From: Muribaculaceae bacterium
GTDB lineage: Bacteria; Bacillota; Clostridia; Lachnospirales; Lachnospiraceae
Direction: 5' to 3'
Assembly: GCA_023666425.1 (NCBI GenBank)
Contig: JAMPCA010000005.1
Location: 53,602-117,601 of the forward strand
DNA: 64,000 nucleotides
The translations under genes and the position numbers were made by a program. Positions 9,138 to 18,892 of the stretch are shown here, piece after piece (the stretch's first letter is position 1; each line of letters starts with the position of its first letter). A model generated the notes under the pieces. The model worked only from the letters and a program-made list of their open reading frames with translations, was not told the DNA's origin and searched no databases.

Positions 9138-9168
9138 TGTATAGAGAGTGGAATTTGACGGAATACTG
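9138..9168 (+). promoter_or_regulatory. Sigma-G-like promoter of spoVAC
   Basis: TGTATA (9138-9143) and AATACTG (9162-9168) are separated by 18 nt, close to the forespore sigma-G pattern (TGHATA, 17-18 nt, CATACTA). The coding start is 40 nt downstream. The same spacing and pattern precede spoVAD. Confidence 0.55.
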
Positions 9169-9208
9169 TTAGGGTAAATAGTCGTTAAAGACAAATGGAG
9201 AGGTTGGT

Positions 9209-9712
9209 ATGAGTGGGAAAAGGCAGGAAACAAAACACAAGATGACGATGGAGCAGGAGCAGGAGAGAAATGCGGAGTACAACGATTATGTGGAGCAGGT
9301 GACGCCGGTGCACAATATCTGGGCCAATACGGGCAAGGCCTTTCTGCTGGGAGGAGCCATATGTGTGCTGGGACAGTGCATCACGAACTTTGCGGCCAGT
9401 TCCTTCGGGCTTGAGAAGGAGGACGCGGCGCTGTGGTGCAGTCTGATACTGGTGCTTCTGTCAGTGATTCTGACCGCCTGCAATGTGTACGCGCCCCTGG
9501 CGAACTGGGGCGGCGCCGGAGCGCTGGTGCCGATCACCGGCTTTGCGAACGGCGTGGCGAGCTCGGCCATTGAGTTTCAGAAAGAGGGACAGGTCTTTGG
9601 CATCGGCTGCCAGATCTTTCGGATTGCGGGGCCGGTGATTTTGTACGGCATTTTTTCCAGCTGGGTGCTTGGGCTTCTGTACTGGATCGGGAAATGCTTT
9701 GGATGGTTTTAA
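9209..9712 (+). CDS. spoVAC: Stage V sporulation protein AC
   Basis: A 167-aa integral membrane protein of the SpoVAC/SpoVAEb family, part of the inner-membrane channel that moves Ca-dipicolinate into the forming spore and out at germination. Family-typical segments are visible: a charged N-terminus, then VHNIWANTGKAFLLGGAICVLGQ, NVYAPLANWGGAGALVPITGFANGVASSAIE, and a final hydrophobic helix. GAGAGG precedes the ATG. Its usual partners spoVAD and spoVAE are not adjacent but lie about 10.5 kb downstream. A 63-codon gene follows 14 nt after the stop. Confidence 0.93.
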   Translation: MSGKRQETKHKMTMEQEQERNAEYNDYVEQVTPVHNIWANTGKAFLLGGAICVLGQCITNFAASSFGLEKEDAALWCSLILVLLSVILTACNVYAPLANWGGAGALVPITGFANGVASSAIEFQKEGQVFGIGCQIFRIAGPVILYGIFSSWVLGLLYWIGKCFGWF

Positions 9713-9726
9713 AGGAGGAAAAAGAC

Positions 9727-9918
9727 ATGACAGTAGATGATGATATTCCAATTGGCCTGGGCTTTGAGCTGGGCATGAACAAGGCGGCCATGCTGGGCTT
9801 TGCCTCGCTGACGGAAGGGGAGAGAAAACAGGTGATCGAGGCCGCGCGGGGAATCCGCTCCAGGGAAGAGATGCATTCCTTCGTGGACAGTATCGCAGAG
9901 ATTGGCAGGGCACAGTAA
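9727..9918 (+). CDS. Small protein of unknown function downstream of spoVAC
   Basis: A 63-aa acidic soluble protein, starting MTVDDDIPIGLGFELGMNKAAM and containing LTEGERKQVIEAARGIRSREEMHSFVD, which looks like two amphipathic helices. AAAGGAGG sits 7 nt before the ATG, a very strong ribosome site. The gene follows spoVAC by 14 nt and so is probably co-transcribed in the forespore. I do not recognise a named family. Longer reading back to 9694 would overlap spoVAC and is not needed. Confidence 0.75.
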   Translation: MTVDDDIPIGLGFELGMNKAAMLGFASLTEGERKQVIEAARGIRSREEMHSFVDSIAEIGRAQ

Positions 9919-10002
9919 AACACAAAAATTTCTATAAAATCAGTTGCGCGGTCTGGCCTGATGGATTAAACTGGTAGAAAAGGCAAGCAGGAGGTATGAG
10001 CT

Positions 10003-12786
10003 ATGAGCGAATTTGCATTTTCTATGGAAGAATACCAGTCATGCGCCCGCAGGGCAGCGGCGGAGGGCTGTGTACTCATTAAGAATGAGAATCAGACGCT
10101 TCCCCTTCGTCAGGGGGATAAGGTCGCGGTGTTTGGGCGGATGGCCTTTCACTATTATAAGAGCGGTCTGGGTTCCGGAGGTCTGGTGAACGCCCGGTAT
10201 GTGGTGGGGATTCTGGACGCACTCCGGGAGGAATCCGGGATTACGGTGGACGAGTCTGTGCTTAAAGTATATGAGGACTGGATCGCAGAGCATCCCTACG
10301 ATGAGGGCGCGGGCTGGGGGCGGGTGCCGTGGAGCCAGGAGGAGATGCCTGTGAGCGATGCGCTGATCGCGCAGGCGGCCGAAAATGACGTGGCGCTTGT
10401 CGTGATCGGCCGTACCGCCGGGGAGGATCAGGACAATGCCGCGCTTCCGGGGCAGTACCTTTTGACGGACACGGAGAAGGAGCTGGTCGCAAAGGTGAGC
10501 GCCGCCTTCCCCCGCACGGCGGTTCTCTTAAACGTGGGCAATATCATCGACATGAAATGGGTCAGTGAGCTTGATGTCCCCGGCGTGCTCTATGTGTGGC
10601 AGGGCGGCCAGGAGGGAGGAAACGCCGCCTGCGATGTACTGACCGGGCGGGTGAATCCCTGCGGAAAGCTGACGGACACCATTGCAGAGAATATTGAGGA
10701 TTATCCTTCCACGGCGTATTTCGGGGACAGCACGAGGAATTATTACAAAGAGGATATCTATGTGGGCTACCGCTACTTTGAGACATTTGCGAAAGAGAGC
10801 GTGCTCTACCCCTTCGGTTTCGGACTGTCCTACACGGATTTTTCAGTGGAGCAGGAGAGCTTTTTAGTGGGAGAGGACAAAAAGACGCTGGAGCTTCGCA
10901 TCGGGGTTAAAAATACCGGAGATGTGGCGGGGAGCGAGGTCGTTCAGATATACATAGAAGCGCCGCAGGGAGCCCTCGGCAAGCCTGCCCGTGTGCTGGC
11001 GGACTATTGCAAGACCCCGCTGCTTGCGCCCGGTGAGAGTGTGAGTGTGAACCGGGAGATCCCTCTCAGCCGTTTTGCCTCCTACGACGACAGCGGCGCT
11101 GCCGGACATAAGAACTGTTTTGTGCTGGAGGCGGGAGCCTACGGCCTTTATATCGGAAGCGATGTGAGGAGCGCAAAAAAAACCGCGGAGTTTGAGCTGG
11201 ATGCGGCTGTAGTGGAGGAACTTCACGAGGCATGTGCCCCGGCGAAGGAATTCACCCGTATGCGTCCTTCGGCGGACGGCCTGATCTATGAGGCTGTGCC
11301 GGTGCGGGAGTTTGCGCCCTATGAGCGCATGGAGGAGCCGGAGGAGATTCCCTATACCGGGGACAGGGGCTACAGGCTCCAGGACGTATACGACGAAAAA
11401 GTGTCGATGTCAGACTTTATCGCGCAGCTTTCCCGGGAGGATCTGGTGAGCATGTTCCGGGGCGAGGGCATGTGCTCCCCGAAGGTGACGCCGGGGACGG
11501 CCAGCGCTTTCGGCGGACTGACAGAGTCCCTGCGCGGTTTTGGGATTCCGGCGGGCTGCTGCACGGACGGCCCCTCCGGCCTGCGGCTGGATGTGGGGAC
11601 GAAGGCATTTTCCCTGCCGAACGGGACATGTCTCGGCTGTACCTTTAACGACGCGCTGGTGGAGGAACTGTACCAGTTCACGGGAAAGGAGCTTCGCAGG
11701 AACCGGGTGGACGCGCTGCTTGGGCCGGGGCTCAATATCCACAGGAACCCTCTGAATGGACGGAATTTTGAGTATATTTCCGAGGATCCGCTTCTGACAG
11801 GGCGCATGGGCGCCGCACAGATCCGGGGCTTAAACGTGGTGGGCTGTACCGGGACGATCAAGCATTACGCGACGAACAATCAGGAGAAAAACCGCCGGAA
11901 GGTGGACGCGGTGGTCTCCCAGAGAGCTCTCAGGGAAATCTATCTGAAAGGCTATGAGATTACCATAAAGGAGGGAAAGGCGCGCTCGGTGATGACCACC
12001 TACGGACCGCTGAACGGTCTCTGGACGGCGGGCAGCTATGAGTTAAATACCATGATTCTGCGCGATGAGTGGGGCTTTGACGGAATCGTTATGACGGACT
12101 GGTGGGCGGAGGCCAACTATGAGAATGAGGACTCCAGTATGCGCACGCACGCGCCGATGGTCATAGCGGGAAATGATCTCTACATGGTTTCCCCGGACGC
12201 AGCGGATCAGGAGCAGGATGATGTGATGGAGGCGCTTCTCGCGGGGCGCGTGACGGTTGCGCAGCTGCAGCGCAATGCCGCGCACATTCTGGGCTTTCTT
12301 CTCAAGTCCCCGGCCATGCTCTACGAGATGGGGCGCATCACGGAGGAGGAGCTTGCCGAGAGGAAACATGCGGGCGACGATGAGATTGATTACGACAACA
12401 TCACCTATTATACACTGGATGAAAATGAGCAGATCGAAGTGTCGGGCGAGGGCTGGGATATGAAGGCGGGCTCCTCGGCGGTGTTTGGCATCATCGTCGC
12501 GCAGATGGCCGCCTACGATCTGGAGATCACCGTCCGCTCCGGGCTGGGAGAGCTTGCGCAGCTTCCGGTGTCGGTGTTCTGCGACGGCATTATCAAAGAG
12601 ACATTCTCCTTCAGGGGTTCGGAGGGAAAGTCCGTCACCGAGAAGCGGAACTTTGGCGGACTCATCGGCCCCAACCATTACATCAAGCTGTATTTTGGGG
12701 CTACGGGTCTTACCGTGGAGCGTTTTGTGCTAAAGCTCAGGGAGCGGCTGGAAAAGCCGGTTTTCATTGCGGAGACAGATAAATAG
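10003..12786 (+). CDS. GH3 beta-glucosidase with reversed domain order
   Basis: A 927-aa glycoside hydrolase family 3 enzyme without signal peptide, hence cytoplasmic. The order is unusual: the GH3 C-terminal alpha/beta sandwich comes first (AAAEGCVLIKNENQTLPL, later VVIGRTAGEDQDN and YPFGFGLSYTDF), then a fibronectin III-like domain (GSEVVQIYIEAP), and then the catalytic TIM barrel (DGPSGLRL, GPGLNIHRNPLNGRNFEYISEDPLLTG, IKHYATNNQE). The nucleophile is the Asp of GIVMTDWWAE (D699). The same reversed order is known from some rumen beta-glucosidases. GGAGG lies 8 nt before the start. It probably hydrolyses short beta-glucosides. The AEC transporter gene follows by 2 nt. Confidence 0.9.
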   Translation: MSEFAFSMEEYQSCARRAAAEGCVLIKNENQTLPLRQGDKVAVFGRMAFHYYKSGLGSGGLVNARYVVGILDALREESGITVDESVLKVYEDWIAEHPYDEGAGWGRVPWSQEEMPVSDALIAQAAENDVALVVIGRTAGEDQDNAALPGQYLLTDTEKELVAKVSAAFPRTAVLLNVGNIIDMKWVSELDVPGVLYVWQGGQEGGNAACDVLTGRVNPCGKLTDTIAENIEDYPSTAYFGDSTRNYYKEDIYVGYRYFETFAKESVLYPFGFGLSYTDFSVEQESFLVGEDKKTLELRIGVKNTGDVAGSEVVQIYIEAPQGALGKPARVLADYCKTPLLAPGESVSVNREIPLSRFASYDDSGAAGHKNCFVLEAGAYGLYIGSDVRSAKKTAEFELDAAVVEELHEACAPAKEFTRMRPSADGLIYEAVPVREFAPYERMEEPEEIPYTGDRGYRLQDVYDEKVSMSDFIAQLSREDLVSMFRGEGMCSPKVTPGTASAFGGLTESLRGFGIPAGCCTDGPSGLRLDVGTKAFSLPNGTCLGCTFNDALVEELYQFTGKELRRNRVDALLGPGLNIHRNPLNGRNFEYISEDPLLTGRMGAAQIRGLNVVGCTGTIKHYATNNQEKNRRKVDAVVSQRALREIYLKGYEITIKEGKARSVMTTYGPLNGLWTAGSYELNTMILRDEWGFDGIVMTDWWAEANYENEDSSMRTHAPMVIAGNDLYMVSPDAADQEQDDVMEALLAGRVTVAQLQRNAAHILGFLLKSPAMLYEMGRITEEELAERKHAGDDEIDYDNITYYTLDENEQIEVSGEGWDMKAGSSAVFGIIVAQMAAYDLEITVRSGLGELAQLPVSVFCDGIIKETFSFRGSEGKSVTEKRNFGGLIGPNHYIKLYFGATGLTVERFVLKLRERLEKPVFIAETDK

Positions 12787-12788
12787 CG

Positions 12789-13694
12789 ATGAGTGATATA
12801 CTGGTCTTACAGATAACCATGTTCCTCTTAATTCTTGTGGGAGCGGTCATAAAGAAGCTTAAAATAGTAAGTCCTGAGGGACAGAAAAATATCAACGATC
12901 TGGTCATCTATCTGGTGCTGCCCTGCAATATCGTATGCTCCTTTTTAATCGAGTGCGACGGGAATATTTTCCGGCAGTTTGGGCTGGTATTTGTGATCTC
13001 CGTCGCGGTGCAGGCGGCGGCAGTGCTCCTCGGACGGCTTTTGTACGGGCGAAAGGAGCAGGGGCACAGAATGAGTCTGCAGTACGGTGTGATCTGCTCC
13101 AATGCAGGATTTTTGGGAAACCCGGTGGCAGAGGGCGTTTTTGGCGCCATAGGCCTTGCCATGGCGAGCGTCTACCTGATTCCCATGCGGGTGATGATGT
13201 GGTCATCGGGAATCGCCATCTACACCCACAGCACGGACGTCAGAAAGACGTTAAAAAAGGTCGTGACACACCCCTGCATCCTCGCCTGCGGGCTGGGGCT
13301 TCTTCTCATGGTGGGCGGGTGGCGGCCGCCGGAGGTGATTCTAAAGCCCTTAAGTACGATCGGGGGCTGTAACACGGCGCTGTCCATGATGGTGATCGGC
13401 ATGATTCTGGCGGATGCGGACGTAAGGACACTGTTTGACAGGGAGATTTTAGCCTACAGCTTTCTGCGGCTGGTCGGGATGCCTGCGGTGCTGTACGCCC
13501 TGTGCAGGCTGTGCCGCGTCCCTGCGCTGGTGACCGGGGTGTGTACGCTTCTGACCGCGATGCCCGCGGGGGCGACCACCAGCATTCTCGCCTCCAAATA
13601 TCAGGCGGATGAGCTGTTTGCCACAAGGCTGGTGGTGGCCTCTACCATGCTGTCCATGATCACGATACCGGTATGGAGCCATATTTTGACGTAA
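12789..13694 (+). CDS. AEC-family transporter
   Basis: A 301-aa auxin efflux carrier-type membrane protein with about ten hydrophobic helices in two repeats. It has a conserved Asn/Pro-rich half motif (NDLVIYLVLPCNIVCSF), then CSNAGFLGNPVAEGVFG, and a C-terminal MPAGATTSILASKYQADELFATRLV region typical of the family, which carries malonate, malate and similar acids across the inner membrane. The start is 2 nt after the GH3 stop, so it is translationally coupled to it. Whether it serves the sugar enzyme or another substrate cannot be told from sequence. Confidence 0.88.
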   Translation: MSDILVLQITMFLLILVGAVIKKLKIVSPEGQKNINDLVIYLVLPCNIVCSFLIECDGNIFRQFGLVFVISVAVQAAAVLLGRLLYGRKEQGHRMSLQYGVICSNAGFLGNPVAEGVFGAIGLAMASVYLIPMRVMMWSSGIAIYTHSTDVRKTLKKVVTHPCILACGLGLLLMVGGWRPPEVILKPLSTIGGCNTALSMMVIGMILADADVRTLFDREILAYSFLRLVGMPAVLYALCRLCRVPALVTGVCTLLTAMPAGATTSILASKYQADELFATRLVVASTMLSMITIPVWSHILT

Positions 13695-13703
13695 GTGGGC
13701 AGA

Positions 13704-13732
13704 TTGAAAAAAAGACTGAAATATAGTATAGT
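13704..13732 (+). promoter_or_regulatory. Sigma-A-type promoter
   Basis: TTGAAA (13704-13709), a 17-nt spacer, and TATAGT (13727-13732), 50 nt before the start of the cyclic-nucleotide-domain-like gene. Confidence 0.6.
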
Positions 13733-13782
13733 ATGACATAGATTTATGGAGCGCATGCTGTCAGGGAGGAGGATAAAGAAGC

Positions 13783-16023
13783 ATGAATGTCATTAAAGTA
13801 AAGGCTGGCGAGACGGTCGCAAAACGTCAGGATAAGGTGATGGGCTGGTACCTGATCCAGGAGGGATCGGTGGTGAGACAGTTTGAATTTGCCGAATCCG
13901 TCATGTCCCGCAATTCCATCATTGGGATTATGGAGAGCGAGTGGTTTTCCTGCGATTATGTGGCGAGGGAGGACAGCTCTCTCATCGTGATCCCCTGCAA
14001 AAATGCGGCGGATCTGCAGAATATTCTGCGCCAGCACGAGAATTTTCGTCCGATTTTTCTGCGGACAGCGGTGGAGCAGAGGCATCAGCTTTTGTGCCTG
14101 TATGCGGCTCTGCAGCGAAAGACCAAAACGCTGCATTCCATGGCGGAGTCCCTGTACAATGATTACAAGGCACAGTGCGGGGAATCTTTGCTGACGGTGC
14201 AGCCGTTTCCGCGCATAGAGAGCTTTAAGGCTCTGCATATGATGCATAAGGCGGAGGCGTGGGAGATTGCCAACAGCAACAGTCTCGTTAAGAACTATCT
14301 GACGGATTTTATGCAGCTCATGGTAAAAGACGACGGACTCTGTGTCGGCGCGATCATGGAGGCGTCCGCCCAGATGCGGCGCGTGACCCTTGGCATCGGG
14401 GAGATGGTGCACTATCTTCTGGCCGACCGGGATATTCTCTATGCCGATTCCGGGGATGATATTTTTCATCTGTATTTTGACATGGCGGGACAGCTTTCCA
14501 GAAAAAATCAGGATATCTCTGTGGCGCAGGGGAAGATGCGCAAAATATTAGAGGTGATGGAGGAGCTGGGAACCTACACGCAGGATCAGCTGAAGGAGTG
14601 CAGGAGTATCTGCGAGAATTACAATTTCGACGACTCCTCCAGGGAGCGCGTCGATATTACGCGCGAGGACTGTGTCAGCTACATATTAGACTATGCGGGC
14701 TACGAGAAAGATGCCGTGCGTAAATTTAAGAGCACACTGGAGGCATTCAGGGAGCTTCCGGATCCCCAGTCCACGGAGGATGCGGCGAGGAGACTCCGCA
14801 GGGAGATCGCCGTGGTCTTTTACGATGTGTACGAGAAGGCTTTCCTTCGCTCGATGGGCGAGGAGGGCAGGCCGGAGCCGGTTCTGGCGATGTTTTTCAA
14901 TTTCGGCTTTATGGATGCACAGCTTCTCGGGGAGGAGAATACCAACGCGCTCTACAATCTGTCAGATGCCCTGGGCTTTTTCAGCTCCGACCACATTTTT
15001 ACCATCTATGAGTGGCTGAAATGCATTTATCTCGGGAAAAAGGAGCCGAGCCGCAACGAGTTCGACCAGGATTACCTCGGATATCTCACGGAGCAGAAGC
15101 GGCTGGGGGAGATTACAGAGGCGCAGATGGCGGAGTACAGGGACGACTGTACGCGCAAGGTGGTCTTTGAGATCCAGAATGTATTCCAGACCGGAAACCG
15201 TGTGACCTACGGGCGCGTGAGCACGTTCTGCCCGGTGATCTCGGAACCGGATATCTTTACGGCGGTGGAGAAGATGGCGCTGACGGCGGAGCGCGTCGAG
15301 AACGCCATCAATAAGGTGCGGCAGCTCGACTATTCGATTCTTTACAGAGAGGTGCTCTTCTCAGACCCGAAGCGGGGAATCAATCAGGAGTGGGTGATGA
15401 AAGAGGTGCTTCCCGATGTGATCCTTATGCCGAACGCCGGGAGCAAGGCGCTGATGTGGCAGGAGACTTCCGGGGCAAAGAGCGATACGCCCGCCCGGTT
15501 CTTTTTCCCCATCCTCACCTCCATGGACGTGGACGAACAGATGGTGGAAGTGCTGGGGCGTTACCGCTGGGAGATCTGCCGCAGGATTCAGGGCGTGTAC
15601 TGGAACGATATAAGAGAGGCGTCCCTGACCTCGGAATACTACGATTATGTACAGTTCTACCGCAAGAACGGGGAGCTGTCGGCGGACGCAAAGGAAAAGC
15701 TAAAGCTGGCGCTGTCGCGGGCGCGGAACAATTACAGAGAGGTGTTTGTCAAGGATTACCAGAACTGGATGAAATACGAGTCGCAGGGAAGCTTCCGGCT
15801 GAACAAAGTGGCGCGGGCGATCTTTCTGCGCTATTGTCCCTTCCCCAGGGAGGTGCGGCAGGGTCTGATTTCGAATCCGGTGTACGCGGCGGCATTTATG
15901 AAGCTGGAGGCTGAAAATAAAAAGAAGGTGCAGCGTCTGACCGCGCTCTACGACAAATACCAGGCAGTGGGAGGGACGCTGACGCCCGACCTCAAGGAGA
16001 ATCTGAGCTTTTACCAGATGTAG
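13783..16023 (+). CDS. Large protein with degenerate N-terminal cyclic-nucleotide-binding fold
   Basis: A 746-aa soluble protein. Residues about 1-125 resemble a CRP-type beta-roll (VIKVKAGETVAKRQDKVMGWYLIQEGSVVRQF, then IIGIMESEWFSCDYVARED, then SLIVIP), but the phosphate-binding cassette lacks the conserved Arg and Gly-Glu pair, so nucleotide binding is doubtful. The remaining 600 residues are mostly helical and charged, with no DNA-binding helix-turn-helix, membrane span or catalytic motif that I recognise. The gene has its own promoter, ends about 150 nt before pullulanase, and has core-like GC content. A sensor or scaffold role is a guess. Confidence 0.7.
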   Translation: MNVIKVKAGETVAKRQDKVMGWYLIQEGSVVRQFEFAESVMSRNSIIGIMESEWFSCDYVAREDSSLIVIPCKNAADLQNILRQHENFRPIFLRTAVEQRHQLLCLYAALQRKTKTLHSMAESLYNDYKAQCGESLLTVQPFPRIESFKALHMMHKAEAWEIANSNSLVKNYLTDFMQLMVKDDGLCVGAIMEASAQMRRVTLGIGEMVHYLLADRDILYADSGDDIFHLYFDMAGQLSRKNQDISVAQGKMRKILEVMEELGTYTQDQLKECRSICENYNFDDSSRERVDITREDCVSYILDYAGYEKDAVRKFKSTLEAFRELPDPQSTEDAARRLRREIAVVFYDVYEKAFLRSMGEEGRPEPVLAMFFNFGFMDAQLLGEENTNALYNLSDALGFFSSDHIFTIYEWLKCIYLGKKEPSRNEFDQDYLGYLTEQKRLGEITEAQMAEYRDDCTRKVVFEIQNVFQTGNRVTYGRVSTFCPVISEPDIFTAVEKMALTAERVENAINKVRQLDYSILYREVLFSDPKRGINQEWVMKEVLPDVILMPNAGSKALMWQETSGAKSDTPARFFFPILTSMDVDEQMVEVLGRYRWEICRRIQGVYWNDIREASLTSEYYDYVQFYRKNGELSADAKEKLKLALSRARNNYREVFVKDYQNWMKYESQGSFRLNKVARAIFLRYCPFPREVRQGLISNPVYAAAFMKLEAENKKKVQRLTALYDKYQAVGGTLTPDLKENLSFYQM

Positions 16024-16171
16024 CCGTGCCTTATTTTGTGAAAAATTCATAGATATTGTGGGGAAAATCTTTGCAATGTGTCATATTTCCAAAAGCCCGC
16101 CACTGTGGTAAGATAGGAATATCAACAAGTTTTCGTTTTTTTTCGAAAACAGACAGAAAGGGAGGAAAAGG

Positions 16172-18880
16172 ATGAGAAGGACAGGAAGAACAGGGAATGT
16201 GGCACGGAGAGTGCAGGCGTTCGTGATGGCGGCGCTTCTGCTGATGGCGTTTGTGCTGCCGGACATTACGCCGGTGAAGGCGGAGGGGGAGCTGACGCTC
16301 AAGCTCCACTATAACCGGCCGGACGGCGCCTACGACGGCTGGAGCGTGTGGATGTGGCCCGAGGGAGGAGAGGGCGCGGATTACGCCCTTGCCGACGAGA
16401 ACGGGGAGATGGTGGCGTCCTTTGCGGTAGAGCCGGGGACGACCTCTGTGGGATTTATCGTGCGCACGCAGGACTGGGCGAAAGATGTGGATGCAGACCA
16501 GTTTATTGACATCTCGGAGATGGTGTCCGGCACGGTACATATCTATGTGGAGTCCGGCGTGGAGGGCTATACCAAAGAGTATGGAGACGACGCCGTGACG
16601 GGAACGAAGCTGAAGGCGGCAGTCTACAATGGAGACGGTACCGTCAGCGTGACGATGACGGGAAGCATCGAGGGAGATGCATCCGCCGCCTTTTCCATGA
16701 GGGGAAAGGAGAGCGACGTGCAGATTTCCTCGGTCAGCGAGGGCGTGGATTTTGTGTACACGGTGACGCTGGCGGCGGAGCTGGACAACGCGAAGAGCTA
16801 CTGGATCACTTACGACGGCACGGAGTACAGTGTAAATATGCCCATCATTTACTCCACACCGGAGTTTGAGGAGGCATACACCTACGAGGGTGAGGATCTG
16901 GGAGCTGTGTGGTCAAAGGATTCCACGAGCTTCCGGGTGTGGGCGCCGACGGCGGAGGAGATGTATCTGAATCTCTACGAGAGCGGTTCCGCCGGGAAGG
17001 ACGATCTGATTGAGCAGCTTCCCATGACGGCGGATGCCAACGGCACATGGACGGTGACGAAGGACGGCGACCTGAACGGAACCTATTACACTTACACTGC
17101 GGTACTGGACGGACTCCGGCAGGAGGCCTGCGATCCCTACGCCAGAACCACCGGCGTGAACGGCAAGAGAGCCATGGTGATTGATCTGGATTCCACCGAC
17201 CCGGAGGGCTGGGACAAGGACGAGGATCCCCATGCAGGAGCCGGGATCAACGACGCCATTATCTATGAGCTGCAGGTGCGGGATTTTGCTACGGACGAAA
17301 GCTCAGGCATCACGAATGTCGGTAAGTTTTTGAGCTTCACGGAGACGGGAACCACCACAGCGGGCGGAGTTCCCACCGGCGTGGATCACCTGAAGGATCT
17401 GGGCATCACCCACCTTCATCTGCTGCCCGTCTACGATTTTGGCTCTGTAGATGAGACCTATACCTTTGAGAATCTCTACAACTGGGGATACGATCCGGTG
17501 AATTACAATGTGCCGGAGGGAAGCTACTCCACCGACCCCTACAACGGCGAGGTCAGAGTGGCGGAGATGAAGCAGATGGTGAAGTCATTGCACGACAATG
17601 GCATCAGCGTGGTGATGGACGTGGTCTACAACCATGTATATTCTGCGGGGGATTTCTGCTTTAACAAGCTGGTGCCGGGGTATTTCTCCCGCATTAAGGA
17701 GGACGGAAGCTATTCCAGCGGAAGCGGCTGCGGCAATGATACGGCCTCAGAGCGATCCATGGTGAAAAAGTACATTGTGGAATCGGTGTGCTACTGGGCG
17801 GACGAGTACCACATTGACGGTTTCCGCTTCGATCTGGTGGGACTTCTTGATACAGAGACGGTAAATGCAATCGTGGAGGAGGTTCACAAGGATCATCCCA
17901 ATGTCATCTTCTACGGCGAGGGCTGGACGATGGAGACGGCTGTGACAAAGGAGGGCTACAAGATGGCCACCCAGCAGAACTCCGAGAACACGCCGGGCTT
18001 TGCATTTTTCAACGATACGATCCGCGACGGCCTCAAGGGAAATGTATTTAACGAGGGCGAGGTCGGCTATGTGTCGGGCGCTACGAATCAGGAGAGCCTC
18101 GTGGAAAGCTGCTTTATGGGGGATGCGACATGGTGCAGCAGTCCTTCCCAGACGGTCAATTATGCGGCGTGTCACGACAATCTGACACTGTTTGACCGGC
18201 TGCAGGTATCCAGACCGGACGCAAGTACTGAGGATCTGATTAAGATGAACAATCTGGCGGCGGCCGTGTATATGACGGCGGAGGGTGTGCCCTTCATCAT
18301 GGCAGGGGAGGAGCTGCTGCGCTCCAAGCCCAACGGGGACGGCACGTTTAATTCCAACAGCTACGCCTCCGGGGACGAGATCAACGCGATCCGCTGGTCC
18401 GATCTGGAGGACGGCCAGTACGCGGCCGTGTATGAGTACTACAAGGGACTGATCGCGTTCCGCAAGGCGCACGGCGCGCTGCGGTTAAGCAGTGCAGAGG
18501 ACGTGGCGGCGAATGTGGCTCCGGTAGAGGGGCTGGACGCCAATGTTGTGGCTTTTGATATTCAGGGCGGTATAAACGGCGAGACAGCGAAGGAGCTGTT
18601 TGTGATTTTTAACGCCAATGCAGATGACACGACGGTAAGCCTGCCGGAGGGCAAGTGGAATGTGTATGTAAACGGTGAGAAGGCCGGCACGGAGGTGCTG
18701 GACACCGTGGAGGGCAGCGCGGCGGTTGCGCCGATCTCCGCCATGGTACTTGTCCGCGAGGGCGGCGCAGCAGGCGGCGGTCTTTCGACAGCGGTCATTG
18801 CGGGGATTGTTCTGCTGGCGCTGGCAGCAATTGTTGTTGTGGCATTTGTCATTAAGAAAAATGCGAAAAAGCACAGTTAA
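16172..18880 (+). CDS. pulA: Type I pullulanase, membrane-anchored
   Basis: A 902-aa extracellular alpha-1,6-glucosidase that debranches pullulan, starch or glycogen. A signal peptide (about 1-36) ends at PVKAEG. A CBM41-like starch-binding domain (LTLKLHYNRPDGAYDGWSVW) and a CBM48-like domain (LGAVWSKDSTSFRVWAPTA) precede the GH13 catalytic domain with the pullulanase signature YNWGYDP (from residue 436), VVYNHVY, nucleophile D554 in GFRFDLVG, acid/base E583 in FYGEGW, and D669 in ACHDN. The C-terminus is a Gly linker, one membrane helix (about 872-895) and a Lys-rich tail, so it is tethered to the cell. GGGAGG lies upstream of the ATG. Confidence 0.93.
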   Translation: MRRTGRTGNVARRVQAFVMAALLLMAFVLPDITPVKAEGELTLKLHYNRPDGAYDGWSVWMWPEGGEGADYALADENGEMVASFAVEPGTTSVGFIVRTQDWAKDVDADQFIDISEMVSGTVHIYVESGVEGYTKEYGDDAVTGTKLKAAVYNGDGTVSVTMTGSIEGDASAAFSMRGKESDVQISSVSEGVDFVYTVTLAAELDNAKSYWITYDGTEYSVNMPIIYSTPEFEEAYTYEGEDLGAVWSKDSTSFRVWAPTAEEMYLNLYESGSAGKDDLIEQLPMTADANGTWTVTKDGDLNGTYYTYTAVLDGLRQEACDPYARTTGVNGKRAMVIDLDSTDPEGWDKDEDPHAGAGINDAIIYELQVRDFATDESSGITNVGKFLSFTETGTTTAGGVPTGVDHLKDLGITHLHLLPVYDFGSVDETYTFENLYNWGYDPVNYNVPEGSYSTDPYNGEVRVAEMKQMVKSLHDNGISVVMDVVYNHVYSAGDFCFNKLVPGYFSRIKEDGSYSSGSGCGNDTASERSMVKKYIVESVCYWADEYHIDGFRFDLVGLLDTETVNAIVEEVHKDHPNVIFYGEGWTMETAVTKEGYKMATQQNSENTPGFAFFNDTIRDGLKGNVFNEGEVGYVSGATNQESLVESCFMGDATWCSSPSQTVNYAACHDNLTLFDRLQVSRPDASTEDLIKMNNLAAAVYMTAEGVPFIMAGEELLRSKPNGDGTFNSNSYASGDEINAIRWSDLEDGQYAAVYEYYKGLIAFRKAHGALRLSSAEDVAANVAPVEGLDANVVAFDIQGGINGETAKELFVIFNANADDTTVSLPEGKWNVYVNGEKAGTEVLDTVEGSAAVAPISAMVLVREGGAAGGGLSTAVIAGIVLLALAAIVVVAFVIKKNAKKHS

Positions 18881-18892
18881 GAGGTAAGAGCT

